Positions 38,768-48,913 of a stretch of DNA of 64,000 bases are shown one piece after another. This stretch comes from Hymenobacter cellulosilyticus (GTDB lineage: Bacteria; Bacteroidota; Bacteroidia; Cytophagales; Hymenobacteraceae). The stretch is taken from contig NZ_CP095046.1 in NCBI RefSeq assembly GCF_022919215.1, forward strand, positions 4,268,501 to 4,332,500, given 5' to 3'. The notes beneath the pieces were generated by a model. The model was not told the origin of the DNA. It worked only from the letters and a program-made list of their open reading frames with translations, and searched no databases. Numbering within the stretch: position 1 is the stretch's first letter; the number at the start of each line of letters is the position of its first letter. A program made the position numbers and the translations under genes.

Positions 38768-39473
38768 GGCCCAAAGGTAAGCACCGCCGCCAAAACAGCC
38801 AAGCATTCTACTGCATCTCTCTGTGCCTTCAAAAAAGCCTTGACGTTTTAAGCAGTAAAGAAATGTAACACCATTAATAAACTACAGTATCCCGCTTAGC
38901 GACTTTACGTCCTTGTTACAAATGATAACTAGGGCAATAGCCAACTGAAGCCCCACAAGCTGACTAGTTCGCCTGAATCTCTAGTTATTTCTCGAGGTGT
39001 AGCCGACCCTCTGGATAAAGCTAACCTCACTAATTATGTTAGCGCAAACTCCCCACCAACATATTGCCTTTTTCCACGGCCACCGCATGTCAACTTACTT
39101 AGCAAGCTTCGGATTTTGCAGCTCAATATTGCCGCTGCACCTGAAACAAGAAATTATAAGATTAATTCGGTAATTCTTAATCCTATACAATCAGTAATTT
39201 TATCTCAACGTCTACTTTTAAATAAACTCATACATACTCTGAAATACAAGCGCTTAAGAAACACATATAGAAATTATATTATTCTTTCTAAAGCCCAGCC
39301 AGATACTAGATTTATCTCCTACAAGGTAGCCATCCATAACTCGCCTTAAACCAGCGAAAACAGGTTATGCCTCGTCAAAATCAAGGAAGGCTTTTTGCGA
39401 TCTGCCAAATTGCACTGCTGCTATCAGCTGCCTGAATTGCCGCTTTATAGCTCATCTATTGGCAGGTAGAGCA
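38768..39473. other. AT-rich gap without a recognisable gene
   Basis: About 700 bases hold no coding region I can support. The part near 39100-39350 is clearly more AT-rich than the surroundings. A 77-codon open frame there begins with a non-ATG codon and lacks family features. It may contain the promoter of the small lipoprotein and remnants of acquired DNA. Confidence 0.5.
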
Positions 39474-40073
39474 CTACTCTGGCTGGTAGTCGGCAAAGGT
39501 GCCGTCTTGGTAGAAAATGACGATACGCCGAATCTTTTTTCCTGGCTCTGCTAAAGCCAGTACAGAGGCATCCATGGGGCAGCAGCTTTTACAGCAGGAG
39601 GTTGAGCAGTAACTGCCGACGGCAAAGCAGGGGCACTGACTGACTTTGGGGCTCCTCTGCTGCACCAGCGTCAGCCGGAAGCGGCGTAGGCTCAACTGCG
39701 GCCGAGGGGCTTTGCGCAGGTGGTAATGAGGTTGTAGGGTCAGCAACTAGCGTAGCTGGAGCCACTGTAGCGCGAGGACGCTTTAGAGGGTTTCTACGGC
39801 CTCAACACCGGGTGCTGCCTCACTAGCTGGTGCAACTGCTGAAACGGGTGCTAGCGGTACGCTACTGGCTAGCATGGGGCCCGTGCCACTGAGCAGCCAA
39901 GGCAAAGAAAGCTCCGGGAATGCCCCAATGATCTTTTGAACCACTTCCAGGCTAGGCTTATTACGCCCGCTTAGAATATGACTCACAATTGGTCGGGCAA
40001 CTCCAATAGCATCCGCAAACTGAGTCGGGCTCAATTGGCGGGCTTGCAGCAAGGCTCGAATACGCTCAACCAT
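39474..40073 (-). CDS. XRE-family transcriptional regulator with long linker, three frameshifts
   Basis: Residues 1-60 form a Cro/cI helix-turn-helix (LSPTQFADAIGVARPIVSHI, then SGRNKPSLEVVQ), followed by the WLLSGTGPML segment common after such domains. A Pro/Ala/Thr/Val-rich linker of about 100 residues leads to a small C-terminal part, KKIRRIVIFYQDGTFADYQP. Bases are missing in the G runs at 39788-39790, 39630-39633 and 39576-39579; with all three restored a single 200-residue frame appears. It probably regulates itself from the adjacent divergent AT-rich region. Its targets are unknown. Confidence 0.75.
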
Positions 40074-40078
40074 GAAAA

Positions 40079-40152
40079 CACTATGTGATTTACAAATGTA
40101 CGAAACAACTGTAGGCTTGGAAAGGAAGTTCTACTGTGTTTCATATGTAAAT
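40079..40152. promoter_or_regulatory. Dyad near the XRE regulator start
   Basis: ATTTACA...GAAACA just upstream of the regulator start is mirrored by TGTTTC...TGTAAAT about 45 bases further on. The inner spacers differ (7 and 3 bases). It may be an operator for autoregulation; evidence is only the symmetry and position. The rest of the gap to 40401 shows no gene. Confidence 0.3.
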
Positions 40153-40401
40153 AATGAAGCCTATGCCTGGTTACTTTTGTTTACGCCCAATCAACAGGTG
40201 GATATAGATTACAAAAGTAAAACAAATGTTATCTGCCTCTCGCCTATTCTTCCTAGTAGTTGAAAGGGTATTGCTGCTCCAGTATTTCAGGCGTTTTGTA
40301 CATACGTAGTACCAAACTCTATTCATTCAGCCTCGCTGTCTTTGTTCCAGCCAAGTTCCGATTTTATTTGCGCGATGGTTGAGGTAGGTACTGGATTAAA
40401 A

Positions 40402-40440
40402 CAAAACTGGCTACCGACAAGATTTGCCGGTAGCCAGTTT
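40402..40440. terminator. Terminator downstream of the L,D-transpeptidase gene
   Basis: AAACTGGCTACCG and CGGTAGCCAGTTT form a stem about 36 bases past the transpeptidase stop, read on the minus strand. Confidence 0.85.
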
Positions 40441-40475
40441 GCATGGTTTAGTAGGAATTTACTCTCTACCCTAGG

Positions 40476-42241
40476 CTAGTCGAAATATTCCCGCGCTAAG
40501 GCTTTGTCATGGTTGTAAATATCGTCGCGGAAGTGCAGGCTGCCGGCTTCATCCACCCAAGCAGTGAAGTAAACCAAGTACACAGGAAGCTTTTCTTTCA
40601 GGGCTACGTACTTCTCCTTGCGGTTGGCAATGGTGTCCTGAATGGTCTGCAGGTCCCAGCCTGGTTTGTCGCGCAGCAGGTACTCGGCTAGTTTCAGAGG
40701 CTCTGCTACCCGCACGCAACCGTGGCTGAAACCACGCTTGGCCTGGCTGAAGAGCTCGTCATGGGGCGTGTCGTGCAGGTACACGTCGTTCGAGTTGGGG
40801 AAGATAAACTTCACCTCACCCAGGTCATTTTTAGGGCCGGGACGGCGCCGCACAGTATACTTAAAGGTCTCCTGAGTGATGCTCGACCAATCGATGGAAC
40901 TGGGAGATACAGCCACAGCTTTCTTGCCGTAACCCTTCACAACTTCCATATCTAAGCGGTCCAGATACGAGGGTTATTGATCAGCTTTGGCCGCAGTTCC
41001 TTGTCGATGATGCTCCACGGCACGTTCCAATAGGGCGACAAAACCACGAACTCCATCTTGTCACTAAACACTGGAGTAGCGTTCAATGCCTTGCCTACGA
41101 TAACCCGCATGTCGAAAACTTCCTTGTTATTTTCGATGACGTGCAGCTTGTAGTCTGGGATGTTGACCAGCAGGTAGCTGGGCTCAAACTTCTTGGGTAC
41201 CCAGCGCCAGCGCTCCATGTTCAGAATGATCTGGTCGATGCGGGCCGAGACCGGAACGTTCAGGGTCTTAAGGGTCTCTCCGCTTACGATACCATCAGCT
41301 TTGAGGCCGTTGAGTTCCTGAAACTGCTTGACCGCGTTGACCAGCTCAGGGGTATACTTCTCGGCCGGGGCGGCTGCCGGCGTCACATTGGCAGTGCTCT
41401 GAACGGGGGTAGTAGCGGTGGCGGGAGTAGCCGGAGCTGTGGGTTCGGCGGGGGTAGCAGAGCCACCCAGTAACCGCTGCCGGAGCTGAGCTACGACCGG
41501 CGACGTATCACCGGGCTTGAGCTTGGTAGTAGCAGGCAAGGTAGGCCAGCCCCCGTTGCGCTGAATGGTGCGATACTCAGCCAAGGCTTTTTTCAGACGG
41601 TCATACTCAGGGTGCAGGGGCTCAAACTCGTAGTACGGATAAGTACTTTCGCGTTCCTTGAGGATAGTCATCAAGGCCTTGTGCAACTTGATTTTGTTAC
41701 GCTTAACCTTCCAATCGATGCTTTTTACCTCGCGCGGGTTTACTGTGCCCCGGTAAAAATCGGAGGCCCAGTTAAAGTAAGTACCTGAAAGCGCGACGTC
41801 TATCTCTTTTTCCAGTGCGTTGCGCTTGGTCGAATCAGACTTGGACTTCTCAAACTCGGCGAAGAGCTTATCGAAGTCCTTTACCTTGTAGTCGCGTGGG
41901 TCGAGGCCTTCGTCGGCAGCCTTGTTGATGACGCTGAGCAAGGTTTTGGCCTGAGGCACCAGCTCGTGATTCCGGAACCACCCTAAGCGGAAGTCCCGCT
42001 CCCGATAGAATTTTTTGCCCCAATCAAGCTGGTCCTTGAAGGCCGGCTCAGCCGTCATGTAGCGAATGACGAAGGTACTGTCGAGCTTAGGCTGGGCTCC
42101 GCCATCTTGGGAGGGGCCACCTGCTACAGCGTTCTGGATTTTATCTTTCTGATCCTGGCTGCACGCCGAGCCTAGCATGGTCAGGCTGATTAGCCAGAAC
42201 ACAAGGACGGTAAGAAAAGCCGGACGATTTACTTGATTCAT
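40476..42241 (-). CDS. L,D-transpeptidase, YcbB/LdtD-like lipoprotein, frameshifted
   Basis: The enzyme forms 3-3 cross-links in peptidoglycan from the periplasmic side. The restored 588-residue protein has a lipobox (MLGSACSQ), a helical scaffold domain, a peptidoglycan-binding-like domain interrupted by a Pro/Ala/Thr stretch (about residues 255-300), and a YkuD catalytic domain with FSHGCVRVAEP, which holds the nucleophilic cysteine. One base is missing in the G run at 40971-40973 (C on the coding strand). Repair gives NNPSYLDRLDMEVVKGYG. The size and layout fit YcbB. Confidence 0.92.
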
Positions 42242-42515
42242 GTACGTAGGTCGTGGTGAGAGAGGCAGAATAGGCTACCGCCGCTGCAGGTCAATCAAAA
42301 AGCTGACCAACGTGCCGGCGTAGCACTCTGCGCGTTCTACTGCTTTCCGGGCCCTGGGGTTGTGGAGAAAGCAGTACCACACGACGCTGCAAGATACTAG
42401 TTTTGCCGCTACTCCCTCTGTTGGCAAACCGCAAATTCACCTCCGGGTTTGGGCTATATTTGCGGCCTTTCCCGTACAGGGTAAGTATTGTTCCGCTTCT
42501 TCGGCTCCTGACTGT

Positions 42516-44301
42516 ATGTTTACCCCCGACCCGCATAGCTACGCCCGCCCGGCTCAGGTGCAGGTGCGTCACCTACTCCTCGACCTTGAGGTTAATTTCT
42601 CGACTCGCACCTTGCGGGGCATGGCCACCTGGCAGCTGACCAACCACACGGGTGCCACTGAGCTCTGGCTCGACGCCCGCACACTGACCATAGAGGCCGT
42701 TCGACTGGATGGCCCCGATGGGCCGGTTACTGACTTCGAGCTGGGGCCGGCGACCCCGTGCTTGGTCAGCCGCTCCGCATAACGGTGCGCCCCGATACGA
42801 AAGTGGTCAGCCTTCGGTACCGAACTGCCCCAGGAGCAGCGGCGCTGCAGTGGCTGTCACCCGAGCAAACCGCCGGCCGGGAGCAGCCGTTTCTGTTTAC
42901 CCAGTCGCAGGCAATTCTGGCCCGCAGCTGGATTCCGTGCCAGGACTCGCCGGGAGTGCGCTTCACTTACGAGGCCCGGGTGCGGGTACCGGCCCACTTG
43001 CTGGCGCTGATGAGCGCCGAGAATCCGCAGCAGCTTGACCCACGCGGCGAGTACACGTTCCGCATGCAGCAGCCCATCCCCTCCTACCTAATGGCTCTGG
43101 CCGTGGGCAACGTGGAATATAGTTCCTTGAGCACGCGCACAGGAATTTATGCGGAGCCTGCTACCCTGCCCACCGCCACGCACGAGTTTGTCGACCTAGA
43201 AAATATGGTAGCGGCGGCTGAAGAGTTGTACGGCCCCTACCGCTGGGAGCAATACGATTTATTGGTGCTGCCCCGAGCTTTCCATTTGGGGGTATGGAAA
43301 ACCCGCGTTTAACATTTGTAACACCTACTATTCTGGCCGGTGACCGAAGCCTGACCAGCCTGGTAGCCCACGAGTTGGCTCATTCCTGGTCGGGCAACCT
43401 GGTGACCAACGCTACCTGGAATGATTTCTGGCTGAACGAAGGCTTCACAGTCTACTTTGAGCGCCGTATCATGGAGCGTCTTTATGGCAGCTCTTACGCC
43501 GACATGCTGCAGGTGCTGGGTCACACCGGCTTGCTCCATACGGTGGAAGAGCTCGGCGCTACCAGCAAAGACACCCACCTGCACCTCAACCTGGCCGGCC
43601 GGGACCCCGACGAAGGACTCAATGAAATTGCCTACGAAAAGGGCAACTACCTCCTACTGACCCTGGAAAAGCTGGTGGGCCGGGAAAAGCTGGACTCCTT
43701 TATTAAGGAGTACTTCGCCCGCTTCAGCTTCCGATCCATGGATACGGTTTCGTTTGTAGCCTACCTGCGCCGGGAAATGCTGGACAAAGAACCGGGGCTG
43801 GAGGAGCAGTTGCAGCTCGACGCCTGGATTAACGGCCCGGGTATTCCGGCGGTGGCCCCACCTGTGTCGTCGGAGCGGTTTGCGGCCGTGGAAGCTGCTT
43901 TGCAGAAATGGCAGCAAGGGGCTCCGGCCGCAACTCTACCAACAGTCGAGTGGAGTTCTCACGAGTGGGTTCACTTTCTACAGGGCTTGCCCAAAAGTTT
44001 GTCGGCCGAGCGGCTAACCGAGCTGGATGCCGCGTTTGGCTTTACCCAGTCAGGCAACGCCGAAATTCTGGCCGCCTGGTTTCCTCTGGCTCTGGCGGCT
44101 GGCTATACTCCCGCCGACGAGGCCACGGAAAATTTTCTAACCCACGTGGGCCGGCGCAAATTTCTGGTACCGATATATAAGGCGCTCCTAGCCTTGCCCG
44201 GCGGCCGGGAACGAGCCCAGCGCATCTACGCCCGGGCTCGCGCCAATTACCATTCGGTAGCGACCAGTACTTTCGATACGATGGTGGGTCAAACAGCCTA
44301 A
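42516..44301 (+). CDS. M1-family metallo-aminopeptidase (leukotriene A4 hydrolase-like), two frameshifts
   Basis: The restored 595-residue protein has an N-terminal beta-sandwich domain, the substrate-N-terminus motif GGMENP, the zinc site HELAHSWSGN with a downstream NEGFTVYFE glutamate, and a C-terminal helical domain of the leukotriene A4 hydrolase type. It removes N-terminal residues from peptides. One base is missing at 42749-42750 (G) and one in the C run at 43271-43274; repair gives PGDPVLGQPLRITV and LPPSFPFGGMENPRLTF. No signal peptide is seen. ATG at 42516 is used. It precedes the cyanophycinase gene by 92 bases. Confidence 0.93.
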
Positions 44302-44393
44302 CTTGCCGTTGAGCTCTGGCGGGTGTGGCCTGAACCTTGCTTGCCCGTCCGGAGTTATTTTCTTTTCGTTGTCATTAAAGTTGAGTTGTCGCG

Positions 44394-45344
44394 TTGAAAG
44401 CACCTAAACCTCTCGGGAAGTTAATTGCCATCGGAGGCAATGAAGATAAAGGCACCTATCCTAACCCGCGCACCAAGAAGAAGTACTACCTCAACTTTTT
44501 TGAGCTTGGTATTCTCAAGCGCGTTGTAACGGAGTCGGGCAAATCCAATCCGCGCATTGAGGTCATCACCACGGCGTCCATGATTCCGGAGGAAGTGGCC
44601 AAGATTTACGTGTCGTCGTTTGCCATGCTCAATTGCATGAACGTGGGCATCCTCGACATCCGGACGCCGGAAGACGCGCAGCAGCCCGAGTACCTGGCCC
44701 GCCTGCTCGAAGCCGACATCGTGATGATGAGCGGGGGCAACCAGTCGCGCCTGAAAATGATGTTTGGGGAAAGTGAGTTTCTGGACCGGATGACGGCCCG
44801 CTACTACAACGAGCCCAATTTCGTCATTGCCGGTACCAGCGCCGGGGCCATGGCCATGTCGCACATCATGATTATGGGTGGCAGCGTGCCCGACGCTCTG
44901 ATGAAGGGTGCCGTCAAGATTGGCACCGGCCTGAGCCTGAACCGTAGCGTGGTCATCGACTCGCACTTTGTGAAGCGGGGCCGCTTTGGCCGCCTCATGG
45001 AAGCCGTGGCGTTGCACCCCAAGCTCATCGGCATCGGTCTGGGCGAAGACACCGGCGTGTTGATTACCGAAGGCAACATTATCGAAACCATCGGTTCCAA
45101 TCTGGTCATCATCATGGACGGCCACAACCTGCAGCACAACAACGCGGCGGCGGCCAAAAAAGGCGCGGCCCTGTCGATGGAGAACATGACCCTGCACGTG
45201 CTGGCCAAGGGGAATACCTACGATATTGAGAACCGGAAATTCTACGCCGACAAAACGGCCTTTGCGCCGGCTCCCACCGAGTCGCCGGAACCGACGCCCG
45301 AAATTTCCTCGGCCCCCAAACGGCCACGGCATAATTTGCCCTAG
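44394..45344 (+). CDS. cphB: Cyanophycinase (peptidase S51)
   Basis: The 316-residue protein matches cyanophycinase, a serine hydrolase that cuts cyanophycin, the Asp-Arg storage polymer, into beta-Asp-Arg dipeptides. It has an N-terminal IAIGGNEDKG, the strand SGGNQSRL, and the nucleophile motif GTSAGAMAMS with Ser near residue 149. A Pro/Glu-rich C-terminal tail of about 30 residues is extra. TTG at 44394 is the likely start. The converging isoaspartyl peptidase gene could finish the pathway. No cyanophycin synthetase lies in the window. Confidence 0.87.
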   Translation: MKAPKPLGKLIAIGGNEDKGTYPNPRTKKKYYLNFFELGILKRVVTESGKSNPRIEVITTASMIPEEVAKIYVSSFAMLNCMNVGILDIRTPEDAQQPEYLARLLEADIVMMSGGNQSRLKMMFGESEFLDRMTARYYNEPNFVIAGTSAGAMAMSHIMIMGGSVPDALMKGAVKIGTGLSLNRSVVIDSHFVKRGRFGRLMEAVALHPKLIGIGLGEDTGVLITEGNIIETIGSNLVIIMDGHNLQHNNAAAAKKGAALSMENMTLHVLAKGNTYDIENRKFYADKTAFAPAPTESPEPTPEISSAPKRPRHNLP

Positions 45345-45350
45345 CCATTT

Positions 45351-45397
45351 AAAAGCAGAACGCCGCCTTTCGGGAAGAAAGGCGGCGTTCTGCTTTT
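45351..45397. terminator. Bidirectional terminator
   Basis: AAAAGCAGAACGCCGCCTTT and its complement form a stem of about 20 bases between the cyanophycinase and the converging isoaspartyl peptidase gene. Confidence 0.92.
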
Positions 45398-45466
45398 GAC
45401 GTTTACAGTCTTGTCAAATGACGATTTTTACTCCTTATATAATAGGTACTAAAAAGTCCGCCCCGA

Positions 45467-46447
45467 TTAGTCTTTGTAAATGCCCACGTAGAGGGAGCCA
45501 TTAGAGCTCAGGCTGGCGCGGTACATCCCGTCGGAGTTGAAGGGCAGCGCAATCTGGCCGGTGCTATCCACGGCCACCAAGCCTCCTTCCCCACCGACCG
45601 GTGCCAGCTTCTCGTGCACCACGATGCGGCAGGCTTCGGCCAGACTCAGGCCGCGGTATTCCATCAGGCAGGAAATATCGTGGGCCACCACAGCGCGCAG
45701 GAAGAACTCGCCGTGCCCGGTGCAGCTAATGGCGCAGGTACGGTTGTCGGCAAACGTGCCCGAGCCGATGATGGGTGAGTCGCCGATGCGGGAGTAGCGC
45801 TTGTTAGTCATCCCGCCCGTGCTGGTGGCGGCGGCCAGGTTGCCGTGCTGGTCGCGGGCTACGGCGCCCACGGTACCCATCTTTTTCTTAGGGTCTTCAT
45901 CCACGAAAGCTACCGGCTCTTCCAGCGGGGCCTGAATAGCCTGGCTATGGTCGAGGCGCATGCGGCCTTCGGCCAGGGCTTCCTGCAGCTGGTCGAAGCG
46001 GTGCTGGGTGAAAAAATACTCGGTAGGCTGCATAGCCAAGCCAAACTCCCGGGCCAGTTCCTCGTTGCCGGGGTAAGCCAGCAGCACGTGCTCGGTCTTT
46101 TCCATCACCAGCCGGGCTGCTCGAATCGGGTTCTGAATGTGGCGAGCCCCGGTAACGGCCCCGGCGGCGCGGTTGCGGCCGTCCATCAGAGAGGCATCCA
46201 TTTCGTGGTGCCCCTCATGGGTGAACACCGCCCCGCGGCCGGCGTTAAAAAGCGGGCAATCTTCGAGGCTAACCACGGCAGCCTGCACCGCGTCGAGGGC
46301 CGCGCCGCCGTGGCGTAGCACGTCGTAGCCGGTTTCGAGAGCGGCCTGTAGGGCCTGGCGATAGTTGTGCTCGGCTTCGGCCGACATCAGGGTGCGGGAG
46401 ATGGTACCGGCACCACCGTGCAAGGCTAAAGCAAAAGGAAAATCCAT
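45467..46447 (-). CDS. iaaA: Isoaspartyl peptidase / type 2 L-asparaginase
   Basis: An Ntn-hydrolase that matures by self-cleavage before a threonine, here in KKKMGTVGAVA (Thr near residue 192). It hydrolyses beta-aspartyl dipeptides and asparagine. The N-terminus ALALHGGAG and the segment NAGRGAVF are family hallmarks, and the 326-residue length fits. ATG at 46447 is preferred to an upstream start. In cyanophycin breakdown such enzymes split beta-Asp-Arg made by cyanophycinase, the product of the converging gene. Confidence 0.92.
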   Translation of the reverse strand: MDFPFALALHGGAGTISRTLMSAEAEHNYRQALQAALETGYDVLRHGGAALDAVQAAVVSLEDCPLFNAGRGAVFTHEGHHEMDASLMDGRNRAAGAVTGARHIQNPIRAARLVMEKTEHVLLAYPGNEELAREFGLAMQPTEYFFTQHRFDQLQEALAEGRMRLDHSQAIQAPLEEPVAFVDEDPKKKMGTVGAVARDQHGNLAAATSTGGMTNKRYSRIGDSPIIGSGTFADNRTCAISCTGHGEFFLRAVVAHDISCLMEYRGLSLAEACRIVVHEKLAPVGGEGGLVAVDSTGQIALPFNSDGMYRASLSSNGSLYVGIYKD

Positions 46448-46596
46448 TAGACGAGGGTTATTTAGAGGGCTGAGGGCAAGATCGAAAGGCAAAGATACGC
46501 AGCTCCGGGGTCCGGATTTTGGGCGGCGTGGATAGCCATAACGCGTTTTTTTTCGTACGTTTGAAGTAAGGATTTACCCACTTAACGATTTTTTTT

Positions 46597-47022
46597 ATGG
46601 CTTACGACGCTACCGGCCGCCTGCACGAGATTTTTGACGAACAGCAGGTGAGTGAGAAATTCCGCAAGCGCGAATTTGTGCTGGAAGTTCAGGATGGCCA
46701 GTACCCTGAGCATATCAAGTTCCAGTTGGTTCAAGATAAAACCGCCCTCATCGACTCCTACAAAGTAGGTGACGAGGTGAAAGTTACCTTCAACCTGCGT
46801 GGCCGCGGCTTCAACAAGAACGGCCAGATGCTGTATTTCACTAACCTGGAAGCCTGGCGCATTGAGGCCGGCACGGGCGGCGGTGCTCCCGCCGGTGGTG
46901 GCTACGGCCAGCAAGCTGCCGCTCCTCGCGCCGCTGCTCCTGCCCAGAATCAGAACCCGAACCTGCGTGCTGCTCCCGCGGCACCCATCGCCGGCGACGA
47001 CGACAACGACCTGCCCTTCTAA
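46597..47022 (+). CDS. DUF3127 protein with SSB-like acidic tail
   Basis: The 141-residue protein has an N-terminal OB-like DUF3127 domain (about residues 1-95), then a Gly/Ala/Pro/Gln-rich linker. It ends DDDNDLPF, close to the acidic tip by which single-strand DNA-binding proteins recruit partners. It resembles a small SSB-like protein; DNA binding is inference. TACGTTTG at 46556-46563 looks like a -7 box. A terminator follows. Confidence 0.85.
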   Translation: MAYDATGRLHEIFDEQQVSEKFRKREFVLEVQDGQYPEHIKFQLVQDKTALIDSYKVGDEVKVTFNLRGRGFNKNGQMLYFTNLEAWRIEAGTGGGAPAGGGYGQQAAAPRAAAPAQNQNPNLRAAPAAPIAGDDDNDLPF

Positions 47023-47058
47023 GGCTGGCTAGTCGGGCGCCTGCCCTGCACTTGTACG

Positions 47059-47102
47059 AACGGAAGCTGGAACTCCTCCTTAGGAGCCCCGGCTTCCGTT
47101 TT
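47059..47102 (+). terminator. Rho-independent terminator
   Basis: ACGGAAGC pairs with GCTTCCGT, with a second inner stem CTCCT/AGGAG, and a T run after it. Confidence 0.8.
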
Positions 47103-47252
47103 GCTTGTGGGCGCAGCTTGGTGCATTCCGAACATCACCCAGCGTTCTATCTGCGAAAAAGGACAACTTCCCGGTATCGTTTTATCGTTTAGAGGCAAAA
47201 CGGCCCTTTGGGCGCGGTTCTCTCCTATTGCTTTGCCTCCTTCTGCCCGCTC

Positions 47253-48128
47253 ATGGCTGCGCTTGCTGACTCCCATCGTCTGGATGGAAAAAACATTCTT
47301 ATTACCGGCGCCTCGGGTGGTATCGGGCAGATTACGGCCCGGGAGCTGGCCCGGCGCGGCGCCCACCTTATTCTGGTATGCCGCAACCCCGAGCGGGCCG
47401 AGCAAACCAAAGCCCTGATTCAGCAGGTAAACCCAGCCAGCACGCCCGACATTCTGCTCTGTGACCTTTCCCTGCTCAGCGAGGTGCGGGCCCTGGCGGC
47501 GGAAGTCTTGCGGCGCTACCCCACGCTCGACGTGCTGATCAACAACGCCGGCATCATGCCCGGGCCCCTGACAATTACCGCGGAAGGCCACGAACTGAGC
47601 TGGGTTACCAATCACCTGGCTCCGTTTCTGCTGACCAACCTGCTACTGCCCCTGCTCGACGCGGCGGGCCGGGCGCGCATCATCAACGTGGCTTCGGAAG
47701 CGCACTGGCTGGGCGAGATTGAGCCGGCCCAGACGTTCCGCAATGCTCCTGACAAATACAGCTCATTCACGGCCTACTGCGACTCAAAGCTGGCCAATAT
47801 TCTGTTTACCAACGAGCTGGCCCACCGCCTGGAACTCACCGGCATTACGGCCAACTGCCTGCATCCCGGCATCGTGGACACGGGCCTGGTGAATCCCGGC
47901 AGCTCCCGGGCCATGAAGCTGATGTGGTGGCTGGCCCGCCCGGTAATGGTGACGGCCGAAGTAGGAGCCAAAACCAGCATCTTCCTGGCCTCCGACCCGC
48001 AGGTAGCCTCAATTAGTGGCCGCTACTTTAAGAACAGCCAGCCCGCCCGCACCTCGGGCACAGCCCGCAACCGGGCCGAAGCCAGTCGGCTGTGGCGGAT
48101 TTCGGAGGAAGAAGCCGGTCTGGAGTAA
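47253..48128 (+). CDS. SDR oxidoreductase (retinol dehydrogenase-like)
   Basis: The 291-residue protein has the NADP-binding GASGGIGQ near residue 17, NNAGIMPGPL, a catalytic serine region, and YCDSK with the catalytic Tyr and Lys. The late HPGIVDTGL segment places it among the retinol dehydrogenase/WW-domain oxidoreductase-like SDRs. The substrate is unknown. ATG at 47253 is preferred over one 15 codons upstream because it leaves a normal N-terminus. Confidence 0.88.
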   Translation: MAALADSHRLDGKNILITGASGGIGQITARELARRGAHLILVCRNPERAEQTKALIQQVNPASTPDILLCDLSLLSEVRALAAEVLRRYPTLDVLINNAGIMPGPLTITAEGHELSWVTNHLAPFLLTNLLLPLLDAAGRARIINVASEAHWLGEIEPAQTFRNAPDKYSSFTAYCDSKLANILFTNELAHRLELTGITANCLHPGIVDTGLVNPGSSRAMKLMWWLARPVMVTAEVGAKTSIFLASDPQVASISGRYFKNSQPARTSGTARNRAEASRLWRISEEEAGLE

Positions 48129-48216
48129 TTTCCCTGATGGCCGTTGTTGCGTATAAGAAGCCGGGTGGAAGCTGCCCGGATATTCCGCGGCGGCACTCCG
48201 CGGGCACCACGTACCT

Positions 48217-48840
48217 ATGTCAGAACTACAGGAACTCATCCGGCACGGCGAGGGGGAACGGCTGGAATTCAAGAAGAAAACCACCCATCCCACCCGCATT
48301 GCCCGCACCCTGGCCTCGCTGGCCAACACCCACGGCGGCCGGGTGCTGGTGGGCGTCGACGACGACGGCCGCATCGTGGGCGTGCGGGATGCCGAGGAGG
48401 AAATGTACGTGCTGCGCCTAGCCGCCGAGCAGTACATCGACCCGCCTATTCCGCTCAATTTCAAGGAAGTGGAAGAGGAAGGCCGCACTGTGCTGATTGT
48501 GACCGTGCGCGAAAGCACCCACAAGCCCCACCGCGCCCAGGTGGCCGAGGGCGACTGGCGCGGCTACGTGCGCGTGCGCGACGAAAGCGTGCAAACCAGT
48601 GGCCTGACCGAAAAAGTAATGGAGCGGCAGCAGCCCCAGCAGTTTGAAAAGCTCCCCCTCAACCGCCACGAACTGGCCGTGCTCGACTATCTGCGCAAGC
48701 ACCCGCGCATCACCCTGGCCCAGTATATGCGGCTCGGCAACCTGGGCAAGCGCCGGGCTTACCAAACGCTAATCAAGCTCACCCTGCACGGCTACATCCG
48801 CCACCACGACAAGGAAAAAGAGCCCTATTACACGCTCTAA
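48217..48840 (+). CDS. AlbA/Schlafen-type domain protein with winged helix
   Basis: The 207-residue protein has an N-terminal AlbA_2 (Schlafen AAA-4) domain, with EGERLEFKKKTTHPTRIA, then ANTHGGRVLVGVDDDGRIVG, which is the typical nucleotide- or nucleic-acid-binding pattern. The C-terminal 65 residues look like a winged helix (LNRHELAVLDYLRKHPRITL). Such proteins are often transcriptional regulators. The gene follows the SDR gene by 88 bases on the same strand; no target is evident. Confidence 0.82.
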   Translation: MSELQELIRHGEGERLEFKKKTTHPTRIARTLASLANTHGGRVLVGVDDDGRIVGVRDAEEEMYVLRLAAEQYIDPPIPLNFKEVEEEGRTVLIVTVRESTHKPHRAQVAEGDWRGYVRVRDESVQTSGLTEKVMERQQPQQFEKLPLNRHELAVLDYLRKHPRITLAQYMRLGNLGKRRAYQTLIKLTLHGYIRHHDKEKEPYYTL

Positions 48841-48913
48841 CCTATAACTGCTCCCTTGCCCAAACGATTCTTACCTAAGGCAAGCTACTTTTATATCTAG
48901 TTCAGAAATTAAT

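Noticed and set aside
39116..39349. 77-codon open frame in the AT-rich gap
   Set aside because: Non-ATG start, no ribosome-binding site noticed, no family; AT-rich sequence makes chance frames with few GC codons.
40072..40263. 63-codon open frame divergent from the XRE regulator
   Set aside because: It overlaps the probable regulator promoter and operator dyad and shows no family features.
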